A DNA stretch of 32,595 nucleotides from Halorubrum halodurans. Lineage in GTDB: Archaea; Halobacteriota; Halobacteria; Halobacteriales; Haloferacaceae. A program made the position numbers and the translations under genes. Shown here one piece after another: positions 1-7,925 of this stretch (position 1 is its first letter; each line of letters starts with the position of its first letter). The stretch covers positions 26,889 to 59,483 of the forward strand of contig NZ_NHPJ01000103.1 in assembly GCF_002252985.1 (NCBI RefSeq), in the 5' to 3' direction. The notes beneath the pieces were generated by a model, which was not told the origin of the DNA, searched no databases, and worked only from the letters and a program-made list of their open reading frames with translations.

Positions 1-56
1 CGCCTCCTCGGCTCGCCGCCGCGATCGAGGAGATCACGGGGCGAGCCGAGGAGGCG
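1..56. repeat. Fold-back inverted repeat at left edge
   Basis: Bases 1-17 are the exact reverse complement of bases 40-56, with a 22-base spacer. The right arm encodes a normal stretch of the universal stress protein. The left arm is its mirror copy and starts exactly at base 1. A matching structure sits at the other edge, so this is most likely an assembly or amplification fold-back. The first 17 bases, and the residues they appear to encode, may not be chromosomal. Confidence 0.8.
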
Positions 57-260
57 ATAGCCGACGCCGGGATCGACGCCGAGATCCGACACGTCGAGGG
101 CGATCCGGGCAGCCGGCTCGTGGACATCGCCGAACGGGAGGGGTTCGACGAGATCGTTCTCGGCGGGGGCCAGACCAGCCCGATGGGGAAGATCACGATC
201 GGGCCGATCGCCGAGTTCGTCCTGTTGAACAGCATGACGTCCGTGACGCTGGTCAGATGA
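3..260 (+). CDS. Universal stress protein (UspA family), C-terminal part
   Basis: This is the 3' end of a Usp gene, with 85 codons visible and the start outside the window. The readable part carries the family's closing pattern: an alpha/beta segment ending LVDIAEREGFDEIVLGGG, then SPMGKITIGPIAEFVL and a final beta strand SVTLVR. That glycine-spaced region is the usual ATP-binding stretch of the family. Usp proteins are small cytosolic nucleotide-binding proteins linked to stress and energy sensing; the exact role here cannot be told. The stop overlaps the next start (ATGA), so the acetyltransferase is probably co-translated. The first few residues lie in the edge inverted repeat and may be artefactual. 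Confidence 0.85.
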   Translation, partial: PPRLAAAIEEITGRAEEAIADAGIDAEIRHVEGDPGSRLVDIAEREGFDEIVLGGGQTSPMGKITIGPIAEFVLLNSMTSVTLVR

Positions 261-805
261 ACGACCGTCGATACCCGGACGCGACCGCGGACCGATTCGA
301 GCCGCCCCCGATCGCGTTCGCCGACCGGGAGGGCCGCGAGATCGAGATACGCGCCTACGACGGCGCCGAGGGGACCGACGAGGCGCTCGTGTCGATGTAC
401 ACCGACTTCGACCCGTCGGACCGCGCGCAGGGGATCCCGCCGGGCGGGGAGAAGCGCGTCCGCGAGTGGCTCGAGGCGATCCTCACCGACGACTGTCTCA
501 ACGTGGTCGCCTGGTGTGGCGACGAGGTCGCGGGCCACGCGACGCTCGTGCCCGACGACGACGCCTACGAGCTCGCGATCTTCGTCCACCAGACGTACCA
601 GGAGGCCGGGATCGGGACGCGGCTCATCAGCGGCCTGCTCGGCCACGGCCAGGCCGAGGGCGTCGAGAAGGTGTGGCTCACCGTCGAGCGGTGGAACCGC
701 GCCGCGGTGTCGCTCTACGAGAAGATCGGCTTCGAGACCTCCAACGCCGAGAGCTTCGAGCTGGAGATGGCGCTCCGGCTGAACGAGTCGGACGACGGGG
801 AGTGA
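257..805 (+). CDS. GNAT family N-acetyltransferase
   Basis: A 182-residue cytosolic protein with one GNAT domain. The acetyl-CoA pyrophosphate-binding motif A is visible as YQEAGIGTRL, following the beta-4 strand ELAIFV. The C-terminal motif B is seen in RAAVSLYEKIGFE. The first 45 residues are an acidic lead-in. The family moves an acetyl group from acetyl-CoA to an amine, but the substrate cannot be deduced. Its ATG overlaps the stop of the preceding stress protein by four bases, which fixes the start and suggests one transcript. A universal-stress partner hints at a stress-related modification role, which is inference only. Confidence 0.85.
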   Translation: MNDRRYPDATADRFEPPPIAFADREGREIEIRAYDGAEGTDEALVSMYTDFDPSDRAQGIPPGGEKRVREWLEAILTDDCLNVVAWCGDEVAGHATLVPDDDAYELAIFVHQTYQEAGIGTRLISGLLGHGQAEGVEKVWLTVERWNRAAVSLYEKIGFETSNAESFELEMALRLNESDDGE

Positions 806-827
806 CGCGTCCGCCGCGGGAGGCCAC

Positions 828-836
828 GCTTTTGGT
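828..836 (+). promoter_or_regulatory. TATA-like box of the aldo/keto reductase gene
   Basis: A T-rich GCTTTTGG stretch centred about 26 bases before the ATG at 858. This is the spacing expected if transcription starts at the start codon (leaderless mRNA). Confidence 0.5.
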
Positions 837-857
837 CCGGCCCGCCGATCCGTTCGC

Positions 858-1874
858 ATGGACTATCGACGGTTGGGGTCGACGGGAACGAAGGTCTCCG
901 AACTCTGTTTCGGCACGTGGCGGTTCGGCCGACGAACGGGCGGCGTCCTCGAGACGGACGAGGAGCAGGCACACGCCCTCCTCGACGCCTTCGCCGACCA
1001 CGGCGGCAACTTCATCGACACCGCGAACGTCTACGGCGACCCGAACGGGACGAGCGAGGAGTACGTCGGGAACTGGCTCGCGGAGCGCGACCGCGAGCGG
1101 TACGTGCTCGCCTCGAAGGTGTACTTCGACTTCGACGACTCCCACCCGAACGGCTCGGGCCTTTCACGCACGCACATCCGGAACCAGATCGAGGGGACGC
1201 TCGATCGGCTCGGTACCGACTACCTCGACCTGTACTACATCCACCGCTGGGACGAGGAGACGCCGATCGAGGAGACGCTGTCGGCGCTCGACGGGCTCGT
1301 CGAGTCGGGGCGGGTGAACTACCTCGGCGCGTCGACGATGGCGGCCTGGCAGCTCACGAAGGCGCTCTGGACGTCGGACGTCAACGACTACGAGCGCTTC
1401 GAGGTGACCCAGCCGCTGTTTCACGCGGGCTACTACGAGGACGTCGAGGAGTACCTCTCGGTCGTCGCCGACCAGGACCTCGCGGTGTGTCCGTACTCCC
1501 CGCTCGCCGGCGGCTTCCTGACGGGCAAGTACACCCGCGCGGATCCCGACGACCCGACGTCGGTTCGGGCCCCCGACGGCTCCCGCGGGAGCTTCGACGA
1601 GCGGTTCGAGCGCTTCTACCTCTCCGAGCGCGGCTGGAAGGTGCTCGAGACGGTCCGCGCGGTCGCCGACGAGGTCGACGCGACTCCCGCCCAGGTGGCG
1701 CTGCGCTGGCTCATGGACCAGGAGGCGTTCACCTGCGTCCCCATCGTCGGCGCGCGCACGGTGGACCAACTGGAGGAGAACCTCGGGGCCGCCGCGGTGT
1801 CGATCACCGACGACCAACACGACCGGATCACGGACGCCCGCTACGACGAGGACGGGCGGCGGTGGGGACACTGA
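858..1874 (+). CDS. Aldo/keto reductase
   Basis: A 338-residue NADPH-dependent oxidoreductase of the aldo/keto reductase superfamily, of normal length, expected in the cytosol as a TIM barrel. The catalytic tetrad can be followed in order: Asp and Tyr in DTANVYG, Lys in ASKVYF, His in YYIHRWD. The cofactor-binding end of the barrel shows CPYSPLAGGFLTGKY and the conserved VPIVGARTVDQLEENL. It most resembles the bacterial and archaeal AKRs related to YajO and voltage-gated K-channel beta subunits. The physiological aldehyde or ketone is unknown. It has its own TATA-like box, so it is probably transcribed separately from the upstream pair. Confidence 0.92.
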   Translation: MDYRRLGSTGTKVSELCFGTWRFGRRTGGVLETDEEQAHALLDAFADHGGNFIDTANVYGDPNGTSEEYVGNWLAERDRERYVLASKVYFDFDDSHPNGSGLSRTHIRNQIEGTLDRLGTDYLDLYYIHRWDEETPIEETLSALDGLVESGRVNYLGASTMAAWQLTKALWTSDVNDYERFEVTQPLFHAGYYEDVEEYLSVVADQDLAVCPYSPLAGGFLTGKYTRADPDDPTSVRAPDGSRGSFDERFERFYLSERGWKVLETVRAVADEVDATPAQVALRWLMDQEAFTCVPIVGARTVDQLEENLGAAAVSITDDQHDRITDARYDEDGRRWGH

Positions 1875-1905
1875 TCGCAGACGGGGCTCACGCTCCCCGA
1901 TCGAG

Positions 1906-1955
1906 GGTGGCGTTCACATCCCTGACCGGCGGTGGCGTTCCCACCTCTGACCGGC
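1906..1955. repeat. Two tandem 25-bp direct repeats
   Basis: Two adjacent 25-base units (1906-1930 and 1931-1955) share 22 of 25 positions, starting GGTGGCGTTC and ending CTGACCGGC. They end seven bases before the TATA-like box of the next gene, where an archaeal regulator would bind. Confidence 0.75.
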
Positions 1956-1961
1956 GGGTCG

Positions 1962-1970
1962 TTTTTATAC
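1962..1970 (+). promoter_or_regulatory. TATA-like box
   Basis: TTTTTATAC centred about 25 bases before the ATG at 1992. It decides the start: an upstream in-frame GTG at 1932 would lie before the promoter, so the shorter protein is preferred. Confidence 0.7.
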
Positions 1971-1991
1971 CATGGGCCGCGAATCGAGACC

Positions 1992-2264
1992 ATGAGCGAG
2001 GATGACACGGCGGGGGCGATGTCGGCCGAGGAGTTCCGTTCGCTGACCGACGGGCTGGTCCGGCAGAGCTCCGGCGGCGGCACGACGGTGTACAAGAACG
2101 CGGCCGGCGTCGGCTGTCCGAACCCGAAGTGTGACCTGGGCGTGTTCCAGACGCTGTTCGTCAGCGACCACGGCTGGCAGCGGATCGGCGCGACCCGCGA
2201 CGGGATCGAGCTGTGTATCTGTAACACCGAGGACCGGCGACTGGTGTTCATCCACGACGACTGA
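1992..2264 (+). CDS. Small cysteine-containing protein, probable metal site
   Basis: A 90-residue soluble acidic protein that I recognise only as a conserved haloarchaeal hypothetical (possibly the family I recall as DUF7385). Two cysteine pairs are visible, CPNPKC around residue 40 and CIC near residue 78, a layout that could bind zinc. There is no membrane segment or signal peptide. The start at 1992 is set by a strong TATA-like box 25 bases upstream, giving a leaderless transcript. Just before that box lie two tandem 25-bp repeats, so expression may be controlled. Neighbours give no functional clue. Confidence 0.75.
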   Translation: MSEDDTAGAMSAEEFRSLTDGLVRQSSGGGTTVYKNAAGVGCPNPKCDLGVFQTLFVSDHGWQRIGATRDGIELCICNTEDRRLVFIHDD

Positions 2265-2307
2265 TCGACCGGCAACCCACGCGGAACGCACCCGAACGGA
2301 CCGCCCC

Positions 2308-2316
2308 GATTCAAGG
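2308..2316 (+). promoter_or_regulatory. TATA-like box of the cobA operon
   Basis: GATTCAAGG centred about 27 bases before the cobA ATG at 2339. It is a weak match but has the same spacing as the other promoters in the window. Confidence 0.4.
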
Positions 2317-2338
2317 GCGTCGACGCCGACGGACACGT

Positions 2339-3184
2339 ATGAGCAACGAGACGGCCGGACGGGCGGAGAGCGAGGAACGTATCGAGGTCGAGGGCCCGAA
2401 CGGGGCCGGCGTGGACGGTGCCGGCACGGACGGAACCAGCGTGGACGGGATCGGCGCGGACGACGCTCGAACCGACGACGCCGACGCGGACGAGGAGGGG
2501 GACGTCCCCGACCGCGAGGCGGTCCGGCGGAACACCCCCGGCCGCGGGATCACGCCCGACGCGGATCCGATCGAGCCCGGCGCGCCCGAGGAGTTCGGGC
2601 TGGTCCAGGTCTGGTGGGGCGACGGCAAGGGCAAGACGACCGCCGCGTTCGGGATGGGCGCCCGCGCGGTCGGGCACGGACACCGCGTCCACATGCTCCA
2701 GTTCATGAAGGGCGGCGCGGACTCGGTGGAGGCCGTCCGCGGCGAGTACAACGCGATCCGGGCGCTGCCCGGCTACTCCTTCGAGAACACCGGCCACTAC
2801 GGCTGGCACGGGATGGCGGACGGCTCCGCGGACGACGACCACGAGCGGGACGCGCGGGCCGGACTCGAGCGCGCCCGCGAACTGATCGACGCCGCGGGCG
2901 AGGCCGCCCTCGACGATCCGATCCCGCTCGACGCCGAGCCCGACGCCGGCGTCCACATGCTGATCCTCGACGAGATCCTCTACGCCGCCGACCGCGACCT
3001 GATCGCCCCCGAGGAGGTGCTCGACCTGGTCGATCGGAAGCCCGACGGGCTCGAGCTCGTGCTCACGGGCAGCCACGAGCGCCCGGCGTACCTCGCCGAC
3101 GCCGCCGACCTGATCAGCCACGTGAGCAAGGAGAAACACCCGATCGACGCGGGCCAGCGCGCCCGCAGGGGGACGGAGTATTGA
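2339..3184 (+). CDS. cobA: Corrinoid adenosyltransferase CobA
   Basis: ATP:co(I)rrinoid adenosyltransferase of the CobA/CobO/BtuR family. It transfers the 5'-deoxyadenosyl group of ATP to the cobalt of reduced corrinoids, giving the adenosylated form needed for late cobalamin assembly. The P-loop GDGKGKTT sits at residues 94-101. The family motifs [16 protein letters not shown] and [10 protein letters not shown] follow in order. The first 85 or so residues are a low-complexity acidic extension rich in Asp, Gly and Ala, not present in bacterial CobA and probably unstructured. Total length is 281, against about 200 for typical family members. Its stop overlaps the next start (TGATG), so translation is coupled with the following two genes. 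Confidence 0.93.
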   Translation: MSNETAGRAESEERIEVEGPNGAGVDGAGTDGTSVDGIGADDARTDDADADEEGDVPDREAVRRNTPGRGITPDADPIEPGAPEEFGLVQVWWGDGKGKTTAAFGMGARAVGHGHRVHMLQFMKGGADSVEAVRGEYNAIRALPGYSFENTGHYGWHGMADGSADDDHERDARAGLERARELIDAAGEAALDDPIPLDAEPDAGVHMLILDEILYAADRDLIAPEEVLDLVDRKPDGLELVLTGSHERPAYLADAADLISHVSKEKHPIDAGQRARRGTEY

Positions 3185-3543
3185 TGCCCGACGGGTCAGA
3201 CGAGAGGGGAAATCGGGCCGCCGGTCCCGCCGACGGCGACGGAGCCGATCCCGCGACGGCGCTTCACGATCACCTCGTCGCCACCGAGACGCTTCCGGTC
3301 GAGCGGGAGGCCGGCTGGTACCTCGGGGAGGCACAGGCGATCGCGGCCGACCTCGCGGCCGGCGATCTCGCGGAGTCGGTCGCCGGCGAGCGCGCCGCCG
3401 AGGTCCGGGAACTGCTCGCGGAGATCGACGGGACCGGCGACGTGGAGGCGGACGACCACGTCGCGGCCGCCCGCGAGCTCGCCGCGCGGATCGCGGAGCG
3501 GTCGGGGTCCGACACGGGTCACGTCTCCGGCGTCGGCGGGTGA
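3184..3543 (+). CDS. Unknown 119-residue protein in cobalamin operon
   Basis: Not recognised as a named family. It is a soluble, helical, acidic protein with a short disordered N-terminus (about 20 residues) and a core rich in Ala, Glu and Arg: [20 protein letters not shown], then paired helices. There are no cysteines, no transmembrane segment and no nucleotide-binding motif. The ATG shares one base with the cobA stop, and the gene ends nine bases before the preferred cbiP start, so it is tightly embedded between two cobalamin enzymes. That supports a helper or partner role in corrinoid adenosylation or amidation, but this is inference from position only. Confidence 0.75.
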   Translation: MPDGSDERGNRAAGPADGDGADPATALHDHLVATETLPVEREAGWYLGEAQAIAADLAAGDLAESVAGERAAEVRELLAEIDGTGDVEADDHVAAARELAARIAERSGSDTGHVSGVGG

Positions 3544-3551
3544 GTCGGGAG

Positions 3552-5258
3552 ATGACCGACGATCCCCACACCGCCGCCCGGACGCTCCTCGTCGCGGGCA
3601 CCGCCTCCCACGTCGGCAAGTCCACGGTCGCCGCCGGCCTCTGTCGGCACCTCGCGGACGCCGGCGTCGCCGTCGCGCCGTACAAGGCCCAGAACATGTC
3701 GAACAACGCGCGCGCGGTGCCGACCTCGCCCGGCGCCGGCGTCGACGCGGCGTTCGGCGAGGTCGGCGTCTCCCAGTACGTCCAGGCGCGGGCGGCTCGC
3801 GTCGCCCCCCAGACCGACCACAACCCCGTCCTCCTCAAGCCGCGCGGCGAGGGCGAGAGCCAGCTGGTGGTGAACGGGCGGGCGGTCGCACACGCCACGG
3901 CGGCCGACTACTACGGCGGCCGGTGGACGGAGGCCCGCGAGGCCGCGGCGGCGGCGCATCGCCGGCTCGCCGCCGACCACGACGTGATCGTCGCGGAGGG
4001 TGCGGGCTCGGTGGCCGAGATCAACCTCCACGACCGCGATCTCGCGAACGTGGAGACGGCGCGGCTCTTCGGCGACGACGCACGTGAGGACGCCGACCGG
4101 GGGCGGGCCGCCGAGATCCTCCTCGTCGCCGACATCGAGCGCGGGGGCGTCTTCGCCGCGCTGGTCGGTACCCTCGAGCTGCTCCCCGCGGACCTGCGCG
4201 ACCGCGTCGTCGGCGCGGTGATAACGAAGTTCCGCGGCGACCGGAGTCTCCTCGATCCGGGCGTCGAGGCCTTCGAGGAGCGGACCGACGTCCCCGTCCT
4301 CGGCGTGCTCCCGTACGACGACCCCGGCCTCCCGGAGGAGGACAGCGTCGCGCTCCCCGATCCGGGCGAGCGGGCGGTCCTCGGCGCGGACGACGATGTC
4401 CCGGCGGCGGAGTCGGTCACCGTCGCCGTCCCCCGACTCCCGCGGATCTCGAACGCGACCGACGTGGAGCCGCTCGCGGCCGAACCGGGCGTCCGCGTCG
4501 CCTTCGTGCCGCTCGATTCCCCCCTTGACGACGCCGACGCGGTCGTGATCCCCGGCACGAAGAACACCGTCGACGACCTCCGCGCCTGCCGCGAGTCGGG
4601 GTTCGACGACGCCCTCGAGGCGTTCGACGGCCCCGTCGTCGGCCTCTGTGGCGGCTACCAACTGCTCGGCGAGCGGATCGCGAACGCGGCCGTCGAGAGC
4701 GCGGAGCCCGACGTCTCCGGCGTCGTTGAGGGGTTCGGGCTGCTGCCGGTCGAAACCACGTTCTCGGCGGAGAAGCGGGTCGTCGCGGCCGACCTCCGGC
4801 TGGATCCGGACGCGACCGATCTCGTGAAGCCGGCCGAAGGGTCGAAGCCGGCCGAAGGGTCGGTCGGCGGGCCGACGGCGGACGGGGATCCAGCCCTCGA
4901 GGCCACCGGCTACGAGATCCACATGGGAGAGACGGACCGAACGGCGGATCGATCGACGGCGACCCCTTCCACGCCCTTCTTCGACCCCGACGGCGACCGA
5001 ACCGGCGTCGAACTCGGGGCCGCCGCCGGCGATGTCCTCGGAACGTACCTCCACGGCCTCTTCGAGAACGAGGCCGTTCGACGGGGCTTTCTCGCACGGG
5101 TTCGAGAGCGCGCGGGAGGATCGGTCGATGTCGCCCGGCGCGGGAACCCGCGTGCTCGCGATCCCGCCGACCGGGCGGCCGATCTGCTCCGCGAGCACGT
5201 GGATCTCGCCGCGTTGGGGCTGCCGACGAACGCGCCGTGCGGACGGGAGTCCCGGTAG
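3552..5258 (+). CDS. cbiP: Cobyric acid synthase CbiP
   Basis: Glutamine-dependent amidotransferase that amidates four carboxylates of adenosyl-cobyrinic acid a,c-diamide to give cobyric acid. The N-terminal dethiobiotin-synthetase-like ATPase domain starts with [11 protein letters not shown] (about residues 14-24), then [10 protein letters not shown] and [13 protein letters not shown]. The C-terminal glutaminase domain has its nucleophile in [10 protein letters not shown] (Cys366) and the catalytic His in TYLHGLFEN (His501). At 568 residues it is longer than the usual 480-510, because of inserts between Cys and His that include a tandem repeat (KPAEGS twice). I chose the ATG at 3552 over a GTG at 3540 that would overlap the preceding gene. 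Confidence 0.95.
   Translation: MTDDPHTAARTLLVAGTASHVGKSTVAAGLCRHLADAGVAVAPYKAQNMSNNARAVPTSPGAGVDAAFGEVGVSQYVQARAARVAPQTDHNPVLLKPRGEGESQLVVNGRAVAHATAADYYGGRWTEAREAAAAAHRRLAADHDVIVAEGAGSVAEINLHDRDLANVETARLFGDDAREDADRGRAAEILLVADIERGGVFAALVGTLELLPADLRDRVVGAVITKFRGDRSLLDPGVEAFEERTDVPVLGVLPYDDPGLPEEDSVALPDPGERAVLGADDDVPAAESVTVAVPRLPRISNATDVEPLAAEPGVRVAFVPLDSPLDDADAVVIPGTKNTVDDLRACRESGFDDALEAFDGPVVGLCGGYQLLGERIANAAVESAEPDVSGVVEGFGLLPVETTFSAEKRVVAADLRLDPDATDLVKPAEGSKPAEGSVGGPTADGDPALEATGYEIHMGETDRTADRSTATPSTPFFDPDGDRTGVELGAAAGDVLGTYLHGLFENEAVRRGFLARVRERAGGSVDVARRGNPRARDPADRAADLLREHVDLAALGLPTNAPCGRESR
4827..4862 (+). repeat. Perfect 18-bp tandem duplication inside cbiP
   Basis: AAGCCGGCCGAAGGGTCG occurs twice in a row, in frame, encoding KPAEGS twice. 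It lies in a surface insert of the glutaminase domain between the catalytic Cys and His. Confidence 0.9.
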
Positions 5259-5259
5259 G

Positions 5260-5267
5260 TATTTGAC
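5260..5267 (+). promoter_or_regulatory. TATA-like box of the DtxR-family gene
   Basis: TATTTGAC centred about 28 bases before the ATG at 5291, straddling the end of cbiP. It suggests that the regulator has its own leaderless transcript. Confidence 0.5.
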
Positions 5268-5290
5268 CCGCCTCGCGCAAACGCACATAA

Positions 5291-5977
5291 ATGCTCAGCG
5301 ACGTGATGGAGGACTACCTCAAGGCGATCTACGTCCTCCAGGCCGAGGAGGGCGCGCCCGTCTCGACGTCCGCCATCGCCGAGTATCTCGAGAAGACGCC
5401 GCCGTCCGTAACCGACATGCTCGGCAAGCTGGCCGACCGCGGGCTCGTCGACCGCGAGCCGTACCAGGGGGTCGAGCTCACGGCGGAGGGGGAGGCGGTC
5501 GCCCTCGAGATCGTCAGACACCACCGGCTCCTCGAGGCGTTCCTCGCCGACCAGCTGGATTACGACTGGAGCGACGTCCACGCGGAGGCGGACGCGCTGG
5601 AACACCACATCTCCGAGGAGTTCGAACGGCGCGTCGCCGACGCGCTCGGCGACCCCGACGTCGACCCCCACGGCGACCCCATCCCCGGCGCCGACCTCGA
5701 GCCCATCGACGAGGGGACCGGCCCGCGGCTCTCCGACCATCCCGAGGGCGACCGACTGGTCGTGACGCGGGTCTCCGACCGCGACGACGACGAGCTCGAG
5801 TACCTCGCCGACGCCGGGATCATCCCCGGAACGACGATCGAGGTCGTCGACGTCGCGCCGTTCGGGATGGTGACCGTCCGGACCCCGGCGGGCGAACAGA
5901 GTCTCCCGGCGGAGATCGCCCGGTCGATCCGCGTGGAGGCGGCCGCGGAACCCGCGGAGTCCGCGGAGCGGTCGTAG
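5291..5977 (+). CDS. Metal-dependent regulator, DtxR/MntR family
   Basis: A 228-residue cytosolic transcription factor with the full three-domain DtxR layout. Residues 1-60 form the winged helix (MEDYLKAIYVLQAEEG, then SAIAEYLEKTPPSVTDMLGKL). Residues 60-125 are the metal-binding and dimerisation domain with the usual ligand-rich stretches VRHHRLLEAFL and HAEADALEHHISEEF. The C-terminal 75 residues form an SH3-like FeoA domain (DRLVVTRVSDRDDDELEYL). Proteins of this type sense Mn(II) or Fe(II) and repress uptake genes, or activate in some haloarchaea. No transporter lies next to it, so the target metal is undetermined. It follows cbiP closely but has its own promoter-like box. Confidence 0.9.
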   Translation: MLSDVMEDYLKAIYVLQAEEGAPVSTSAIAEYLEKTPPSVTDMLGKLADRGLVDREPYQGVELTAEGEAVALEIVRHHRLLEAFLADQLDYDWSDVHAEADALEHHISEEFERRVADALGDPDVDPHGDPIPGADLEPIDEGTGPRLSDHPEGDRLVVTRVSDRDDDELEYLADAGIIPGTTIEVVDVAPFGMVTVRTPAGEQSLPAEIARSIRVEAAAEPAESAERS

Positions 5978-6033
5978 CGGAGCCGTCACGCCCGCGGATC
6001 CGGAAACAGTCGGCGAGAGCCCTCGGCCGCGAG

Positions 6034-6042
6034 GTTTTTCAC
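6034..6042 (+). promoter_or_regulatory. TATA-like box of the LysE-family gene
   Basis: GTTTTTCAC centred about 28 bases before the GTG at 6065, supporting GTG as the true start of a leaderless transcript. Confidence 0.5.
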
Positions 6043-6064
6043 GCGAACCGTCCTGTACGGTGAC

Positions 6065-6757
6065 GTGAACACCGTCGCCACCCTCGCCGTGGGCGCGGTC
6101 TTCGGGCTCGCGCTCGCGGCCCCGCCGGGTCCGATGAACGCCGTCATCGCCGAGGAGGCGGTGTTGCGCGGGTGGCCCGCCGGCACCCGCGCCGGCCTCG
6201 GCGCGGCGACCGCCGACTTCCTGTTCTTCGTGCTCGCGTACCTCGGGGTCGTCTCGTTCGTCCAGTCGATCCCGCGGCTCCAGACCGCCATGGTCGGCGT
6301 CGGCGGCTGTCTGATGTGCTACTTCGCGGTCGGCACGGCCCGCGACGCGCGCGCCTCCTTCCGGCCCACCGCGGGCGAAGAGCCCATGGTCGAGGACGGG
6401 AAGGGGTTCCGCAAGGCGCTCGCGCTGGCGCTGACGAACCCGTTTCAGGTGCTGTTCTGGCTCACCGTGGGGGTGGGGATGCTCCGTCCGGGCGATCTCG
6501 ACGTCCTCGCGCCGCTGCCCGTCGTCGGCGACGACCTCGCCGGGAGCCTGGTGGTCGCGACCGGCTCGCCCGCGCTGCTCGGCGGGTTCTTCCTCGGGGT
6601 GCTCGGCTGGGTGACGCTGTTCCCCATGAGCCTCGCCGCGGCGGAGCAGCGGGTCCGGACGGTCGGCCCGGTCGTCGCGGTCGCGTCGGCGATCGTGCTC
6701 GGCGGGTTCGGCGTCTACTTCCTGTTCGACGCCGCGACGACGGTGCTCGCGTGGTGA
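6065..6757 (+). CDS. LysE/RhtB family exporter
   Basis: A 230-residue integral membrane protein with about six hydrophobic segments and the family signature near the N-terminus, LAAPPGPMNAVI, followed by a Gly-rich second helix (AGLGAATADFLFF). The central loop LALTNPFQVLFW matches the conserved ALxNPxxxLFW motif. LysE/RhtB proteins export amino acids or related small metabolites across the cytoplasmic membrane; the substrate is not predictable here. The GTG start is chosen because a TATA-like box lies 28 bases before it and no earlier start keeps the first transmembrane helix in place. It is a single gene between the metal regulator and egsA. Confidence 0.9.
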   Translation: MNTVATLAVGAVFGLALAAPPGPMNAVIAEEAVLRGWPAGTRAGLGAATADFLFFVLAYLGVVSFVQSIPRLQTAMVGVGGCLMCYFAVGTARDARASFRPTAGEEPMVEDGKGFRKALALALTNPFQVLFWLTVGVGMLRPGDLDVLAPLPVVGDDLAGSLVVATGSPALLGGFFLGVLGWVTLFPMSLAAAEQRVRTVGPVVAVASAIVLGGFGVYFLFDAATTVLAW

Positions 6758-6833
6758 GGGGGCGACGGTCGCTCTCGTGGCCGTGCTCGCCCGCATGGAC
6801 AACGGCTTTCACCCGCCGGCGTGAGCGGCCCGT

Positions 6834-7880
6834 ATGTTCGAGAAGTCCACGTGGATCAAGCTTCCACGGAACGTGCTCGTGGGCCACGGCGTCGTCGACG
6901 ACCTCGGGACCGCGGTCGGCGAGCTGTACCTCACCGGCCGGCCGCTGGTCGTCACCAGCCCGACGCCGAACGGGATCGCCGGCGACCGGGTGCGCGCGCA
7001 GTTCGAGGACCCCGCGACCGCCGTCGTCGACGAGGCCTCCTTCGACGCGGTCGAGGAGCTGAAGGCGACCGCGGAGGCGGTGGATCCGGGCTACCTGATC
7101 GCCTTGGGAGGCGGCAAGCCGATCGACATCGCGAAGATGGCGGCCGACCACCTCGACGTGGGGTTCGTCTCCGTGCCGACGGTCGCCTCCCACGACGGCA
7201 TCGTCTCGGGACGCTCCTCCATCCCCGAGGGCGACACGCGCCACTCGATGGCCGCCGACCCGCCGCTCGCGGTCGTCGCCGACACCGAACTGCTCGCCGA
7301 GGCCCCCTGGCGGCTCACCACCGCGGGCTGTGCGGACATCATCTCGAACTACACCGCCGTGAAGGACTGGCGGCTCGCCCGCCGGCTGCGCAACGTCGAG
7401 TACAGCGAGTACGCCGGCGCGCTCTCCGAGATGACCGCGGAGCTGCTCGTCGAGAACGCGGACATGATCCGGCCCGGTCTCGAGGAGTCGTCGTGGGTCG
7501 TCGTGAAGGCGCTCGTCTCCTCGGGCGTCGCGATGTCCATCGCTGGCTCCTCGCGGCCCGCCTCCGGCGCGGAACACCTCATCTCGCATCAGCTCGACCG
7601 GATCGCGCCCGGCAAGGCGCTCCACGGCCACCAGGTCGGCGTCGCCTCGATCCTGACCGAGTACCTCCACGGCGGCGAGAGCGGCGAGTGGGCCGCGATC
7701 CGCGACGCGCTCGGCGAACTGGACGCGCCGACCACCGCGGCGGAGCTCGGCGTCGACGACGAGGAGCTGATCGCCGCGCTGACGAGCGCCCACGAGATCC
7801 GCGACCGCTACACGATCCTCCAGGGCGGGATCAACGAGGAGGCCGCCATCGAGGTCGCGACCGCGACGGGCGTGATCTGA
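6834..7880 (+). CDS. egsA: Glycerol-1-phosphate dehydrogenase
   Basis: sn-Glycerol-1-phosphate dehydrogenase, which reduces dihydroxyacetone phosphate with NAD(P)H to make the G1P backbone of archaeal membrane lipids. The 348-residue length is typical. The Rossmann part carries ALGGGKPIDIAKMAA. The C-terminal metal-binding domain shows SVPTVASHDGIVSGR, SSRPASGAEHLISHQLD and KALHGHQVGV, which hold the Asp and two His ligands expected for the catalytic Zn. The enzyme is cytosolic and acts at the first committed step of archaeal phospholipid synthesis. It has its own TATA-like stretch (GCTTTCAC, 6805-6812) 26 bases upstream. Nothing unusual is seen. Confidence 0.96.
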   Translation: MFEKSTWIKLPRNVLVGHGVVDDLGTAVGELYLTGRPLVVTSPTPNGIAGDRVRAQFEDPATAVVDEASFDAVEELKATAEAVDPGYLIALGGGKPIDIAKMAADHLDVGFVSVPTVASHDGIVSGRSSIPEGDTRHSMAADPPLAVVADTELLAEAPWRLTTAGCADIISNYTAVKDWRLARRLRNVEYSEYAGALSEMTAELLVENADMIRPGLEESSWVVVKALVSSGVAMSIAGSSRPASGAEHLISHQLDRIAPGKALHGHQVGVASILTEYLHGGESGEWAAIRDALGELDAPTTAAELGVDDEELIAALTSAHEIRDRYTILQGGINEEAAIEVATATGVI

Positions 7881-7925
7881 GTCGGAACCCGAAGACGGAT
7901 TAGCGTCCCGCACCGATCGGATCGC

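Noticed and set aside
2131..3183. Long open frame overlapping cobA on the plus strand
   Set aside because: It is an Arg-rich shadow of cobA caused by high GC. Only its last 119 codons, from the ATG at 3184, look like a real protein.
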